A DNA stretch of 64,000 nucleotides from Trissonchulus latispiculum (GCA_030248195.1 JASAND010030931.1:1-64000), one strand, 5' to 3'; shown: positions 11,226 to 23,000, counted from the stretch's first letter. Numbers and translations are program-made. Notes: generated by a model from the sequence alone, not told the origin.

Positions 11226-12959
11226 TTAAGGGGGCGACGAAGACGAACGGATTGGTACGTCATTTGAAAAAATGTCTCAGATTTTTGCCGAGAAGCTGCT
11301 TATAGGGGTTCCCGCTTACACTGCTGCGTTTGATCTGCTCAACCAAAATCTTGACCAAGCTAAACTTTTCAATCAGGGAGCCCCTCGGTGTTTTATGACT
11401 GATGACAGTGATCCATTAAGAGGAGCTTTGAATGCTATTTGGCCACACGCTCAGCAGTTTTTGTGCCACTTCCACGTTGGCCAAGCACTTTGGCGGTGGC
11501 TTTGTGATTCGAATCACAAAATCGGCAAAGATGATCGCAAAGTGTTAATGAATGAGTTTAAAAATGTTTTATACGATACCAATGCCAACGTGGCAGATTT
11601 GGCTTTTGAAAAACTGCTGAAGCATCCGATTGTGTCCAAATATTCCATATTTCAAAAACATTTGAAGGAACTTTGGAAAAAGAAAATGCTCTGGTGCTCT
11701 GCATATCGCCAAATTGCTGCATTACGGGGAAATAATACGAACAATTATTGCGAAGCCGCCATGCGAGTTTTCAAAGAAGTCGTCCTTGCCCGAGCTCGAG
11801 CATACAACAGTGTAGCTTTGGTGGAATTTATCGGCAGAATTTTGGAAAGCTACTTCATTACCCGATTGAGAGAATTCGCTAATGGCAGAAACTTGAAGAG
11901 CGAACAACTGCTTGCCAAGCTGTTGACGAATTCTATTCCTCCTGAAGCCATTACACAGACTTCGGATCACACGTTTATTGTTCTTGACTCCGCCAAGGAT
12001 GAATCGCTATCTGTAGATTCCGGTTGTGGCCTTTGTTCCTGTGCCTCAGGGTCGTCTGGAAAATTTTGTAAGCACCAGGCCGCTGTCGCGCAGCACTATT
12101 TTGTCTCGCTTCCGAATGCACCGCCCGTGGAATCTGCTGATCGATTTTGAGCAGCTGTCATTGCCTTAGGTTCCAATGCTATGAATGCCGAGTTTTACAA
12201 TCGCCTTCACGATTCAAATAATCTGGAATCTGAATTTGGGGAGCCTAATCAACACGTTAGCAGCCCTGGCCTCGCTGGTTGTTCCTCACAATTGACTGCT
12301 AGTGGGACAGGTGCAAGATCCAGTCTGGATTTGGTTAACCAGATTGCCAATCTTCATTCCACTTTGACTCAAAACTTTGGAACCGATGAAAGTGTGCATG
12401 CGGCTTTGCAAAAGCATGCTATGCGATTGGACAAAATTTCAACTCCTAACCAATATGCCAGCTTCTTAATGAGTGCTGGTAGCTGCACTGGATTTCCAGC
12501 TCGCGGTCGATCTTCCATTAAAGTGCAGCCAACTGCGAGAGCTCGAAGATCATCAGCTTACAAAGGTGCCAAGCGTCTGAGCGCCGGCCGAAGATCTCAG
12601 GCTTCGGCAACCAGGCCAGCGAAAAGACCCCCTAATCTTTGCTCAAACGTTAATAGAAACATTCCCCCAGCCAGATCTCATTAGTAGAAATCACATTAGT
12701 TTGTGTATGGTAGTGCATTAGATTGATATAGTTTTTTGTGAAGTTTGAAAAACGCAAAGGTTACTGTTTTTGTGCTCAAATGCTTTATTTGCAACTATGT
12801 GAATTTGTTCCAGATTTGTAGATTAAAGTATGTTGTGTTTTGATTATAAGTGCTAGCTGCTGAGATTTGCAGTATTTCCTATACTGTTTAGATTGTCGCA
12901 ACTTGGAGTTTGTGGTATTGAGCCTGAATGCTAAACACTGTTCTGTTCTATTCGTGTGT

Positions 12960-13197
12960 ATTCCAGTGCGCGTCCACGCTGTACACTTTCTAAGATGGTG
13001 CGCGTAGACGCAGTACACTTTTCAATGCGCGCCCACGGTGTACATTTTCTAATTAACTGCGCGCACACGCAGTACACTTTCCAATGCGCGCCCACGGTGT
13101 ACACTTTCTAAATACGCGGCCGGGCCGTTGGAAAATTTTGCGGGGCCGAGCCGAATTGGGGCCGGCCCGGCCCCGGCCCCGTTACACGACCCCGGCG
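12960..13197 (-). repeat. MULE right terminal inverted repeat
   Basis: Carries the same alternating GTACACTTTCTAA and CGCGCCCACGG units as the left repeat but inverted, then GGCCGGCCCCGGCC and the outer end CGGCGCAACCCT. That outer end also resembles the terminus of the small element at 42386-43655. I could not find a target duplication. Confidence 0.78.
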
Positions 13198-13319
13198 CAA
13201 CCCTACTACTGTAGATGACGGAGAAATGGAGAAACGGAGCAAGTGAAAAGCAGAGAAACGGACGAAGAGACAAACGGAGAATGTAGCGGAGAAACGAACG
13301 AAAATAATGTTAATTATTT

Positions 13320-14092
13320 CAAAATAGATTATTTTTCCACAGCTATATAATTATTTTAGCAAAATTTTTGATAATAAAGTCAGGAAGTTGCTACTGAATG
13401 ATTCAGTATAAGAAAGACTGAACAAAACCGTGGAGGTTAAATTTTTGGAGCTCTGGCTGCGCGCTGGTTAAACTTTTGCATTTCTGGCGTAGTGCGGAGG
13501 GGGTCCAAAATTCTGCTCGGGGGTCTAGAATTCTGCCCTATACATGTATAGGCCCAGTATAGGCATTGCCCATGTGTGAATATAATTACAGCTATGCAAC
13601 AGCTGGCCAGCAGTCAGAAGTTGGCAAAAACTGATCTGAACCAAAATGACGTGTTTGTGAAGCGGGATTGCACGGAGGGCGTTAGGACGCTAAAACAACC
13701 TATTTTGGAAAGTTTCGTCAAAATTCATCTTGATTTGCGCCGTCAACCCACAATAGGTGCCCAAAATTGGTGATTCCCTTTGGGCTCGTATTGCTGGCTA
13801 ACGCCCCACACAATGCGGCTTGTCTTTGGAACTGTCCAGTCGTTTATGCCAGTAAAATCTTCATTTTATGTTTTGTTAAGCTTAAGCAAGGAGTTACATG
13901 ATAGCCGAACGTGAAGAAATTCTCTATCCCTACAACATAAATTGAGTCTACTCAAGAAACATTGAGTGTTCGTCCACAGCACAAACTACAATGCAGTCAC
14001 TAGTCAAAAAGGACATTATTCAATGTCCATGCATACCAAGTTTACCTTAACTAGAGAAATGAGCTCTGCAGTCACTAAGGCAAAGTCTTAGG
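13320..14092. other. Spacer with family A remnants
   Basis: 13578-13770 is a decayed family A right end (GCGGGATTGCACGGAGGGCG to GGTGCCCAAAATTGG), joined head-to-head to another end at about 13768-13800 (GGTGATTCCCTTTGGGC). A short AGTATAGGCATTGCCCATG string at 13554-13573 also occurs at about 50945. I see nothing else in this stretch. Confidence 0.5.
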
Positions 14093-14363
14093 GCCTTTTC
14101 TTAAAATGATTAAATGGATTAACTTAAACGGATTAACTTAAACAGATTAAATGGATTAAAAATGCGTATTCATAAAATCACGGATTAAACTACTTAAACG
14201 GATTAAACTGAGCCACGACTTAAACGGATTAACTTAAACGGATTAAATTAAGTCGTTTAAGTAGTTTAATCCGTATTTTATGAATACAGTTTTAATCCGT
14301 TTAAGTTAATCCGTTTAAGTTAATCCATTTAATCCGCCAGTTTAATCCAGATTTTATGAATAC
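14093..14363. repeat. Inverted GGATTAAAC-type repeat array, left part
   Basis: Begins GGGCCTTTTCTTAAAATG, then repeated AACGGATTAACTTAAACGG units that switch to the complementary GTTTAATCC strand within about 150 bp, so the array folds on itself. Confidence 0.7.
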
Positions 14364-14705
14364 AAATGAAGCTAACATATTTCAAAGAGTATCCATATTT
14401 CATTATAAATTTCGCTGACTGATTCTACAATTGTAAATTTTAAACATATTATTTCGGTTAGTGAGTGACAAAGTCTTACTTTCATCTCTAGCTAACAGCA
14501 ACAATAATATCATTAAACATTGTAACATTTTACAATGATAATTTTCAGGTTTACTGTTTTGACGTGCTTCGCAATAGTGTGAGTTTTCATGTTGTCAAAC
14601 ATAATGCGAATCCATGGGTGGTAGTTGGCGAGAAGTCTATGTTCAAAACAAAATAATGGCGGTTTTGCCAAAATCGATTTTATCTAAATCCCTTTCTTAG
14701 CTTAA

Positions 14706-15663
14706 GGGGAGGGGCGACTAAAATGGGGGTTCCCCGAATTTGTCCGATTGGCCTTCATTTTGGCGAAGTTAATGAGCATGGGTGTGGTCAAAAAATACTT
14801 GGTCGTTGGTTCTTAGCTGCCTTCCAGCCATGTGCAGCCGTCCCGTTTATGTACCCGACCCCCGCCTTTTTTTCACAACTACCAACATAATTAATTAAAA
14901 ATCTCTGCTGATGCAAGACCCTAGCTTCAAGCTTGTCATTGGCAAATATGATTTGGCACATGTGCCCCTATCTGAGAAAAAATACTAGACGTCAGTATCT
15001 TATCTGCATCTAAGGGAATTACTGTTCAAAGTTGAAGTTTCGGCAAAATTTGGAAAATTTTTGGTTAACGAAAGGAATATTTTATTACTGGTGCGAGGTA
15101 TAAGGCTGTAATTTGGCAAATACAAAGGCCCTATAGGAGTACTCATTTGTGACAAATGGCAAGGAATTCTGCCGCCTGAAAAAATTTTATGTCAACTTCA
15201 ATGTCAACATAAAATTTTTTCAGGCGGCAGAATTCCTTGCCATTTGTCACAAATGAGCACTCCTATAGGGCCTTTGTATTTGCCAAATTACAGCCTTATA
15301 CCTCGCACCAGTAATAAAATATTCCTTTCGTTAACCAAAAATTTTCAAAATTTTGCCGAAACTTCAACTTTGAACAGTAATTGCCTTATATGCTGATTAG
15401 ATACAGAAGTCTAGTATTTTTCTACAGATAGGGGCACATGTGCCAAATCATATTGGCCAATGACAAGCTTGAAGCTGTGGTCTTACAGCCAGCAGACATT
15501 TTTAATTAATTATGTTGGCAGTTGTGAAAAAGGGGGTCGGGCACATAAACGCGACGGCTGCACATCGCTGGAAACCAACGACCAAGTATTTTTTGACCAC
15601 ACCCATGCTCTATAACTTCACCAAAAATTAGGCCAGGGTCGGGGCAAAAGTTTAGTCCACACC
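14706..15663. mobile_element. TTAA-bounded foldback element, family C (958 bp)
   Basis: TTAA at 14702 and 15664. The two halves are near-perfect reverse complements, with the turn at about 15204 (GTCAACTTCAATGTCAAC). GGCAAGGAATTCTGCCGCC on one side mirrors GGCGGCAGAATTCCTTGCC on the other. Confidence 0.83.
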
Positions 15664-15949
15664 TTAAAGCAACGAACTGCAGCTTATAGGCATTGATAAA
15701 ATGTGCAATTAGACCGTGTATCGATTGAGCATAAATAAACCAAAATTGTCCCTAAAATGTGGCAGTAATTTTGAAAAAGAGCTACGTAGTTAGCCAGAAA
15801 AGTAAACAAGTTTGTAGTTTGAGATGGTAGTGGAATAACATATAAGCCTCAAACTAATCTCTTTCCAACTCTGAATAATGGGCAACAAGTTACGCCATTT
15901 TAAAACACAGCACAGGAGGAAACAACCACCTAAGAGTACTTTATGCTAG

Positions 15950-16390
15950 CTGCAGCTTTGTTTGCTGCTTTCTAGCTAAAATGATGCGTACGAAATATGA
16001 GAAAGGTAGACAGTTAGTATTCGGGTTACACAAACATTTTAATATCTGATTTTCCAGAACGAAGAGCGATTTCGTTATAAACTAAGAATGATCCCCAGCC
16101 ATTTGATAGAATAGTATAGTATATATATCGAGATGATAGTATATCGAATGATAGTATATATCGAGTGATGAAACCAATGTCCCACCAAAACATTAGTGCC
16201 AAAACAAAGTCGGCAAAAATTTGAAAAGTCGCACTCGTTCCATAATTAGCAAAGAAAATTCTAGACAACCAAATTATGTTTCACCGTAGCCATTAAAAAG
16301 GCAAAATGTTAAGCTACATTTTGGTATAACAATAATTGCTGAACTCCAAGTAATGAATGAGCAGTGAAGGTTTAAAGTCGATGTCTCTTA
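15950..16390 (-). repeat. Decayed family A fragment
   Basis: GCTGCTTTCTAGCTAAAATG through ATGTTAAGCTACATTTTGG and TTAAAGTCGATGTCTC follow family A in reverse, with deletions and no TTAA ends. Confidence 0.55.
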
Positions 16391-16404
16391 CGCAATCGAC
16401 ACAA

Positions 16405-16750
16405 TAATTGATGTTTAATCCGTTTAATCCCCGCAAATAACAAAGATTAAACGTTAGTGCTTTTGAACTGTTTTTAAGTGACGGATTAAACGGATTAAAC
16501 TTAATCATTTTATGAAAAGGCCACGGATTAAAGTTTAATCCGCCAAGATTTTAATCCGTCACGATTTTATGAATACGTCACGGATTAAAGTTTAATCCGT
16601 TGGTATTTTATAAAAAGGTTTTTGATCGACGGATTAAACTCGACCATTTAAGTCACGGATTAAACTTTAATCCGTTTAATCCGTGAGCGTATTCATAAAA
16701 TGATTAAACTTTTAAGTTAATCCGTTTAATCATTTTATGAAAAGGCCCTT
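16405..16750. repeat. Inverted GGATTAAAC-type repeat array, right part
   Basis: Repeats of CGGATTAAAC/GTTTAATCCG ending ATGAAAAGGCCC, the mirror of the GGGCCTTTTC at 14093. Both outer ends sit next to TTA. The two arrays may be the ends of one element into which the 14706-15663 foldback inserted. Confidence 0.6.
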
Positions 16751-16759
16751 AGTCCGAAA

Positions 16760-17330
16760 CAGGAGAGAGCCAATGGGCACTGTGAGCCGCTGATCAGCTT
16801 GATCAAGTTATAATGATGACCAAAATGCTTGTTCCGGACCTTTGGATGTCATATTTTTATTAGTGCTAAAATGACGAAGTAGTGTTGCAGAAACATGAAT
16901 AAAACAGGTTTTTCTGTTGCACTTTCAGTTTTCCCCCTGAAACTTGGATTAATTTTTTGGACTTGTTAACAGGGCTGTACTCTATCCAGTTTCAAACTTG
17001 GATATGTGGTTTGTCATTTTGTGAAAATTTAAAATTCGCCTGTGGTTTTTCTCAGTTGTCGAAATTATTCATGTGTGTACTATATTATGCACTGTAAAGG
17101 TTAACATTTACGCACTATTGGCCGAAATCTTAGCCATTTTCGTAGCGTATGGTTAGTGGTTACCGGTTAAGTAACTCCTAAGAAATTTGCTTTGGCTTTG
17201 CCTGCGAAAACTTAAGTTAAACTTCAATTTCCACTTTCTTTGCTACTTCAAAAACCTCCTTTAGAATAAAATCCAATTATCATGGATTTAGGCATCGGAA
17301 ATTGACTGCTAAAGAAGAATAAAAGAATGA
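16760..17330. other. No recognisable feature
   Basis: A+T-rich sequence without a supported ORF, repeat end or RNA gene. Confidence 0.4.
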
Positions 17331-17334
17331 GGGA

Positions 17335-17600
17335 GGTCCGAAAAATTCAAACTTTCTGTGGGTCGAACCCACGACATTTTTGGCCGCTTTGCCTGAACTA
17401 AGGGGCCCAATAACCGCACGTCAGATCTGCTTGGGAGTCATGTTTTCTGTCCGTAACCTTCGTCTCTCCGCCTCCTGTCTGCCGTTCTGCGGAGTTGCGG
17501 ACCGCTGGGGCAGCACATAAAAGGTCTCTTTGAGTACCTAATTAGTGCTAGGCACCACGATCTAAACGCAGTGCCAACTGAGCTATGGTCGCACAGTCGC
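17335..17600 (-). repeat. tRNA-derived SINE fragments
   Basis: On the minus strand a B box-like GGGTTCGACCC lies at about 17367-17377, and 17567-17592 holds TAGCTCAGTTGG, a tRNA A box. The two do not form one tRNA cloverleaf, so these are SINE or tRNA-pseudogene pieces. Confidence 0.5.
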
Positions 17601-17647
17601 ATCAAGTTGCTCGGCTCTCATAAGCCGGCTAAATAACTTCAGCAGTC

Positions 17648-17718
17648 GGTCGTGGTGTAGTGGTAAGCACACCTGCCAGCAGATCAGAGGGGGCGTGGTT
17701 CGACCCCCGGCTGGACCA
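17648..17718 (+). repeat. tRNA-like sequence, probable SINE head
   Basis: 71 bases with A box-like GTGTAGTGGTAAGCAC, B box-like GGTTCGACCCC, GGACCA at the 3' end and a following T6 that could stop RNA polymerase III. The acceptor and anticodon stems pair poorly, so I call a tRNA-derived element rather than a working tRNA gene. Confidence 0.5.
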
Positions 17719-17739
17719 ATTTTTTACTTTCTATTTGAC

Positions 17740-19085
17740 AGCTGTTGAATCTGACTGGATCTCCTGGATCCAGCTTCAAATAGATTATTTCTTGGTCAAC
17801 CATCAACTTGGTTCGCCAAATCACAACTAATAATAAGTGGGAACTTTGAACTTGAACAAGCACTGTGAGAATGTGAGAACTAAAATGCTCAGAAATGTTA
17901 ATAAAATAAAAAATAAAATGGAATAGAAATAATTAATTGTTTACTAAACGCTTGAAAAAGTTTCTATGTCACAAGGGTTTTGGCGGTGGGATGACCTGTG
18001 AAGTGTGCCCTAGTTTTGTATGGAATGGCGACAAAGCAACCGATTTGGAATATTTGGGGGGGGGGTGTTCAAATACCCTTTTCTGAGTAAAAAAGGGTTA
18101 TATCTGACATATCCCAAGTGTTCAAAATTTCCAAACTGCACGTATCGTGATCATTTGAAATCGAGTTGTAACGTTACAGTTACTGTTTTCAATAAGTTGA
18201 CATTTTCAGGGTTTCTGCAAAATTTACGTTTCTCCATTCTTAGAGCTGACATTGGCGAGAAGCAATAAATTTACAGAAACCAAAACATTCTGCAAATGAC
18301 AGGTCGATGGCTTTGTGTCAACAGATAAAGTCAACCTTGCAACATTGTGCTAAATTTATTGTTTGATTTTGCAGCAGAAGATTCTTTTGATTTCTTTCAT
18401 GCTGAATCTTTTAAGCATTTATGTTTGTCCAAACTTTTGTGACGAATTTCAGTGGGATTTTTTGTAAACAAATTTGGGGAATTCGCAATTAAGCCCACCA
18501 CAATTTCGGTTTAGAGATTTCATTTAAACCGAATTCATTACAACCCGAATACTTTTGTGTCTTCTGGTTAATGGTTATCGGTAAGCAGACTTGTGCATGA
18601 GAGAAGTTTTGGGAGGAATCCTGGTTATTGCCCAAAAAACCCGAAAAAATCCAGATTCTGGGGGCGAGGGCCCCCTCTGGGAGAGGGTGAGTTCCAGGTC
18701 TGGGGGGAGGTGACCCCCCAAAAACCCGAAACACATGTATGGTGGTGAGGGGTTAAGACAAGCATTGGAATTTGTATTCTGACACTATGTATCTCTGTCA
18801 ACGAAATCAGGGGTTTGTTATAATTCGAGGTGGATTGGGACGTTTGATTCGGAGATTGTCCAATCAGAAACGTTTTAGTTCAGACGCATATAAACACATG
18901 GTCAACAGCGGAGATGACAAGGGGCTCCACAGAAAAAGCAATCAAACCAGCGGAGAACACCAGCCACCTCGGTTCCAATCCCATTTCTTTTCTGGACACA
19001 TTTCTTCACATTTTTTCACATCTTCACACACAATTTTCAAATTTCAACTAGACTGGTTGACTTTAAAAGAACTGCTGTAAAAATT
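17740..19085. other. Unassigned spacer
   Basis: No supported gene. A short G/C-rich patch at 18655-18725 contains GGGGGCGAGGGCCCCC and GGGGAGGTGACCCCCC. The ORFs here lack recognisable domains. Confidence 0.4.
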
Positions 19086-19087
19086 AG

Positions 19088-19140
19088 TTTCTGCTGTGAA
19101 TCGAACCACGGACCTTTCGCTCTGCCTGCAGTGTAGAATA
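19088..19140 (-). repeat. tRNA-derived SINE fragment
   Basis: Minus-strand text GCAGAGCGAAAGGTCCGTGG continues into GGTTCGATTCACAGC, a B box-like motif. Confidence 0.4.
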
Positions 19141-19195
19141 TACACAACAACGCCACGAGTGCTCAAAACATTATCTTCTGCATATCTGTTATCAT

Positions 19196-19216
19196 TATCG
19201 TTATTATTATTATTAT

Positions 19217-19249
<33 letters not shown>

Positions 19250-19256
19250 TGTTATC

Positions 19257-19300
<44 letters not shown>

Positions 19301-19335
19301 TACTACTATTATTATAGTTATTATAATATATTATC
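19196..19335 (+). repeat. (TTA)n microsatellite
   Basis: About 140 bp of TTA/TTG/TTAT units, 600 bp upstream of the SLC23-like start. The asparagine- and leucine-run ORFs over it are artefacts. Confidence 0.95.
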
Positions 19336-19916
19336 TTCAGCATATGAGTTAACCCTGAGTTTAGGATTTGAGGATTTCGGTCTTTAAAGTTTTTCGCACA
19401 GTGACAAATTAAGGAGTTCCCAATCTTTACTGTTTTTGGAATAAAAGCGTTGATTTGGCTTAATCTTGGTAGAATTCTCCAAGCAAAAGTAATAAACATA
19501 GGTGTTTAAATTATTTCAGATAAATGTTATCACGTGTTTGTTTGACCATATGGTTCTGATGTTTGCAATAAGCTTAGCTGTTGTGGTAATGGTGTTTCTC
19601 AAAAAAGGCAATTAAAGCAATCTGCGTCGAATGATAGGCTTCTTCTGCCAAATCTTTTGGAATAATCTTAAAAACAAATATCGAGTACCGGTAACAGTAA
19701 TCCCCCCTTTTTGCGAAAAGCAAGTAAACAAATATTTATTTTTCCATTTACCATAAATTTGATTTGGCGAAGAGTTAAAGTTATAACAATAGAAAAAAAT
19801 CGCTCTGGGTTTGTTATGGTTAACATGTAGTACTTAGTTTGAATTTTTAGATGTAATTATTGCAGATTTATTGAATATTTTTATTCATAAATTTCATTTA
19901 TTTGAATTTTACTAAC

Positions 19917-20021
19917 ATGGTACTTGAAAAGAAACCCGTGCAGCCGCAGATCAAGAAATCCCTCTACTATGGCGTTGAAGAAAGACCTCCTTGGTTTACC
20001 ACAATATTGTTCTCTCTGCAG
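19917..20021 (+). CDS. SLC23-like exon 1 (start codon, residues 1-35)
   Basis: ATG at 19917 opens MVLEKKPVQPQIKKSLYYGV, followed by the family motif YGVEERPPW that sits just before the first helix. The donor is CAG|GTAACT, phase 0. The start is supported by the second copy at 63933, which begins MELEKKSAEPMKNVLYYGVE at the same distance from the motif. Intron 1 is about 7.7 kb. I see no clear TATA box upstream. Confidence 0.93.
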
Positions 20022-23000
20022 GTAACTTTAAATTCATAAAATTTTAAAATTTAAATATCACAAATCATTAGCGATTCAGCAGTTTATGATTCTGCCAAAC
20101 AAATATTTGCAGTGCAGAGTTTGTAAAAATGATTAGAAAAATATCCATCTTGTCTAGTTAACATTAACAACTATATGTAATGGAATGACTTAGATCTTGT
20201 GCTCAAAAGTGGTTAAAACGCTAGTTTCTAATTGGTCATTGTTCCAAAAGAAGTTTTTACAGAAAAGCGGACTCTAAGGATCTTGCCTATGTTAAGTTCT
20301 AGTTTGTAATTGTGTCCAAGCCATAATTAATTGTCATCGTATAATTGTTCAAATCAGAGTTGCCAGTCCCAAATAAGCATTTTTCCACTAATACGAGAAG
20401 AAAGGCCAAAAGTTACTCCAGCGTTAAAACAAGAGAAGGGCACTTATAAGCTTAGGTTGGATTAATCAGTCTAAATAATGATATATTACACGTGAGATGA
20501 TAAAAATCATAATAATAAGGTCAATTCCAAAATTCCCCTTTCTGAAAGGACAGGTGTCTTTTCCCTCAGCGGCCCGGGTGCGGTCACTTTCCCCTTCCAT
20601 TGCTAGAGGTTAACGAGAACAGGAGAATAGTAAAACTCTAGAAATTCTAGTGTTGGCGTAAAAGCGAAACTTACAATTACCATGATAAGAAATTCCACAT
20701 TTCTAGCGGAAAAGAATGCACTAATCCGTGTCAGCAGTATTTTAAAAGCATTTTTTAGTGTCTAATAACATATATTAGAAGATGGTTTAACGAAATAATT
20801 ACATAATTATGTAATACGTAAGAAATTAAAAGTAATAAGCACCTAAGTACATTAATTTGCTATAATTTGTGTTTTACAATATTCTAAGGCTTTAGATTGT
20901 TAGTAATAGTGTTAATTAGTGTTAGCTAGGCTAAATTTATGTTAATTAGCTAATTATTACGTAAGAAATGAATTTTTTGTCTGTGATGCAACTTAGGCTC
21001 ATATGAAAGAGAAATTTCTCCCCTTTCCAAAAATGTAATCCCCACGTTTTAACTCCCAAAATTGAGTGAGTTATAAGCAAAAATGTTTTAGTAAGATTAG
21101 CCTTTATTTCCTAATCTTACTTTGCTTAAAAGGAAAGTCCAAAAAGGGGACTTCTAAAAAACCTTTATACTAACTTTCTTTCCTCCTTTCCCTTCTCTTT
21201 TCTTTGTCTGGGAGGTTGTCTACCTCCCAGACTACAAGGCAGCCAGGTGCGCTGCTGTTCCCCCTTCTCTTTCATCTTTTCCTACGTACGCTAGGCTTGT
21301 CCTCAGGTGAACTTTTGTTGGGCCTAGTCCAACAAGAAGAGGACAACAAAAGTTCGCCTCTAGAAAAGAAAAGAGGACACAAATTTTAACACATAGGTAA
21401 AGTTCAGAGGGGGCTTAATTAATTCCCCACAATTAAAATTATTATGAAAATTAGTCAGTTATGTCTAGCTAAACTTGTAGAATATTAAGGTTCTCTCTTT
21501 ACGTCTTTAGCACTTACGTAAATTGCGTAAAAGTTGAAAACAAAAGCTAAAATTTGTAGTATTTCCCCTTTGGTTACGTTTATATGTTAACCAAAATTTT
21601 GCAAAGTTTTGCAGAATTTCAGCATCGGAAATCCATCAAAAAAGGGTCAGTTGGGGGGCAATAATTCGCAAATCTCATTAATTTCAGCTCTTAATGGCCC
21701 AGCTGACTCAACCAGCCGCTGCTGGCCCTGTGGAAAAGATAGCAAGCTTCTAGAAAGTTCTAGAACTTTCTAGAAGCTTTAGGCTAAAATAAAAGGAGAA
21801 TTCCGCCCCCAGTTTGCTAATGACCTGTCACCGAGCTGTCAGCAAAACTGTCAGCTCGGTCCCCAAAATTTTAAGTTAGTCAGTGTTCGTTTAGCAGTGG
21901 CCGAGAGCGGCCTGATTTTTACTCCCCTTCCCCAGTGTGTGTTACTTCTCGGACCACTGGTGTGGTACGGGAATATAGTAACACACACTTCCCCATAGGA
22001 CGCATTAGGACTCTTCTGGCCCACACTGGCCAGAAAAGGGTTGAGCTTACGCACGAACACTACCACTTGAGGAGCCACAGGGATCATCTATATCCGGCTC
22101 AGAACTGCAATCCTAGGAAAAAATTTAGGGATTTTTATAGTGGCCTCTGGCCAATTTTTTCATATTGTATTTTTGGCCTTCGGGCCCCACTTTTTATATG
22201 TATTTTTAGGCCTTCATGGCCAATATTTTATGGAGGTTTTGGGTCAGCGAGCCCCGATTTTATAACAGCTATTTTGGGCCTAAGGCCATTCTTTTACGTT
22301 CCATAGCAAGCTGGGCCTCCGGGCCAGTTTTATTTTATTTTTATTTTGTTATTTAATTAGTTCAAAAATCAAGGGCAGCTCATGTAAACCCCTCCTGTGC
22401 GATGGAGGTCTTGAGGCGTGCCCACTTTTCTCTTCTTTTGCTTTTCTCGTTTTCATTCCTTTTTGTATACCAAGCCACGGCCTTTATGGCCTAAAATACT
22501 CTCTTTAGTTGTTACTTTTGGGGTTATTTTTGGTAGTTTCACGGGATTATGAGTGGGACCCCAAACCCCTGTTTCTGAGCTAGAGAGCCCCTTAATTACG
22601 GCTCTGAAATTATTAAGCTAGTTAGAAGAATTAACTCCCCACAGCCGGCAACTAGGAGTTGCTGGCCATGTTTCTAAAAATGCTCTGTAACTCGCTAAAA
22701 ATTTTTTACTGTCAGTATTATGTTTTTATTTCAGCGTTAGGTCGGCATTAAAATTGTTAGGTGCTAAAAATATAGGGTGTTTTAAAAGCGAATTCCTAAA
22801 ACTTAAGTTGTTTTATGTTTAATTTAATTAATTATCAAGCAGTCTTTTAAGAGGAATGGCCGGCTTCCTCACTTTCCGTAGTTTTAATTAATTGTGTATT
22901 TAGTTTACTTGACTGTTCTTTGTTGTTAGTAATAATTGCTTGGCAATTATTACTCACTGGCTTTCATCAAAATTTAAGTTATACCTTTTTCCCACAAAAT

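Larger units (their letters stand above)
7388..12684 (+). pseudogene. Decayed multi-exon MULE (Mutator-like) transposase
   Basis: Transposase of a Mutator-like DNA transposon. Exon A 7388-7714 and exon B 8272-8446 have clean splice sites; exon C starts at 10241 and continues through 10481-10505 to 11226-12684. The main open stretch, 11272-12150 (292 aa), shows the MULE core MTDDSDPLRGALNAIWP, the CHFHVGQALWRWL segment, NNTNNYCEAAMRVFKE holding the likely catalytic Glu, and a SWIM zinc finger (CSCASGSSGKFCKHQ). Exon B has the upstream IHNHPV motif. Damage: in-frame stops at 7538, 8398 and 12148, a frameshift near 10275, a roughly 36-bp tandem expansion at 10363-10490 and a TTAA element inserted at 10506. 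The 12181-12684 stretch (167 aa, basic tail) is the same frame past the 12148 stop. It lies between matching terminal repeats at about 6.6 and 13.2 kb. Not functional. Confidence 0.87.

Noticed and set aside
11722..11970. Minus-strand 82-aa ORF
   Set aside because: Shadow of the transposase frame.
5208..13197. Target duplication around the MULE
   Set aside because: I compared flanks of both possible left ends with the right end and found no 8-11 bp match.
17648..17718. Functional tRNA gene
   Set aside because: A and B boxes and a T-run are present, but acceptor and anticodon stems do not pair, so it is treated as a SINE-type relic.
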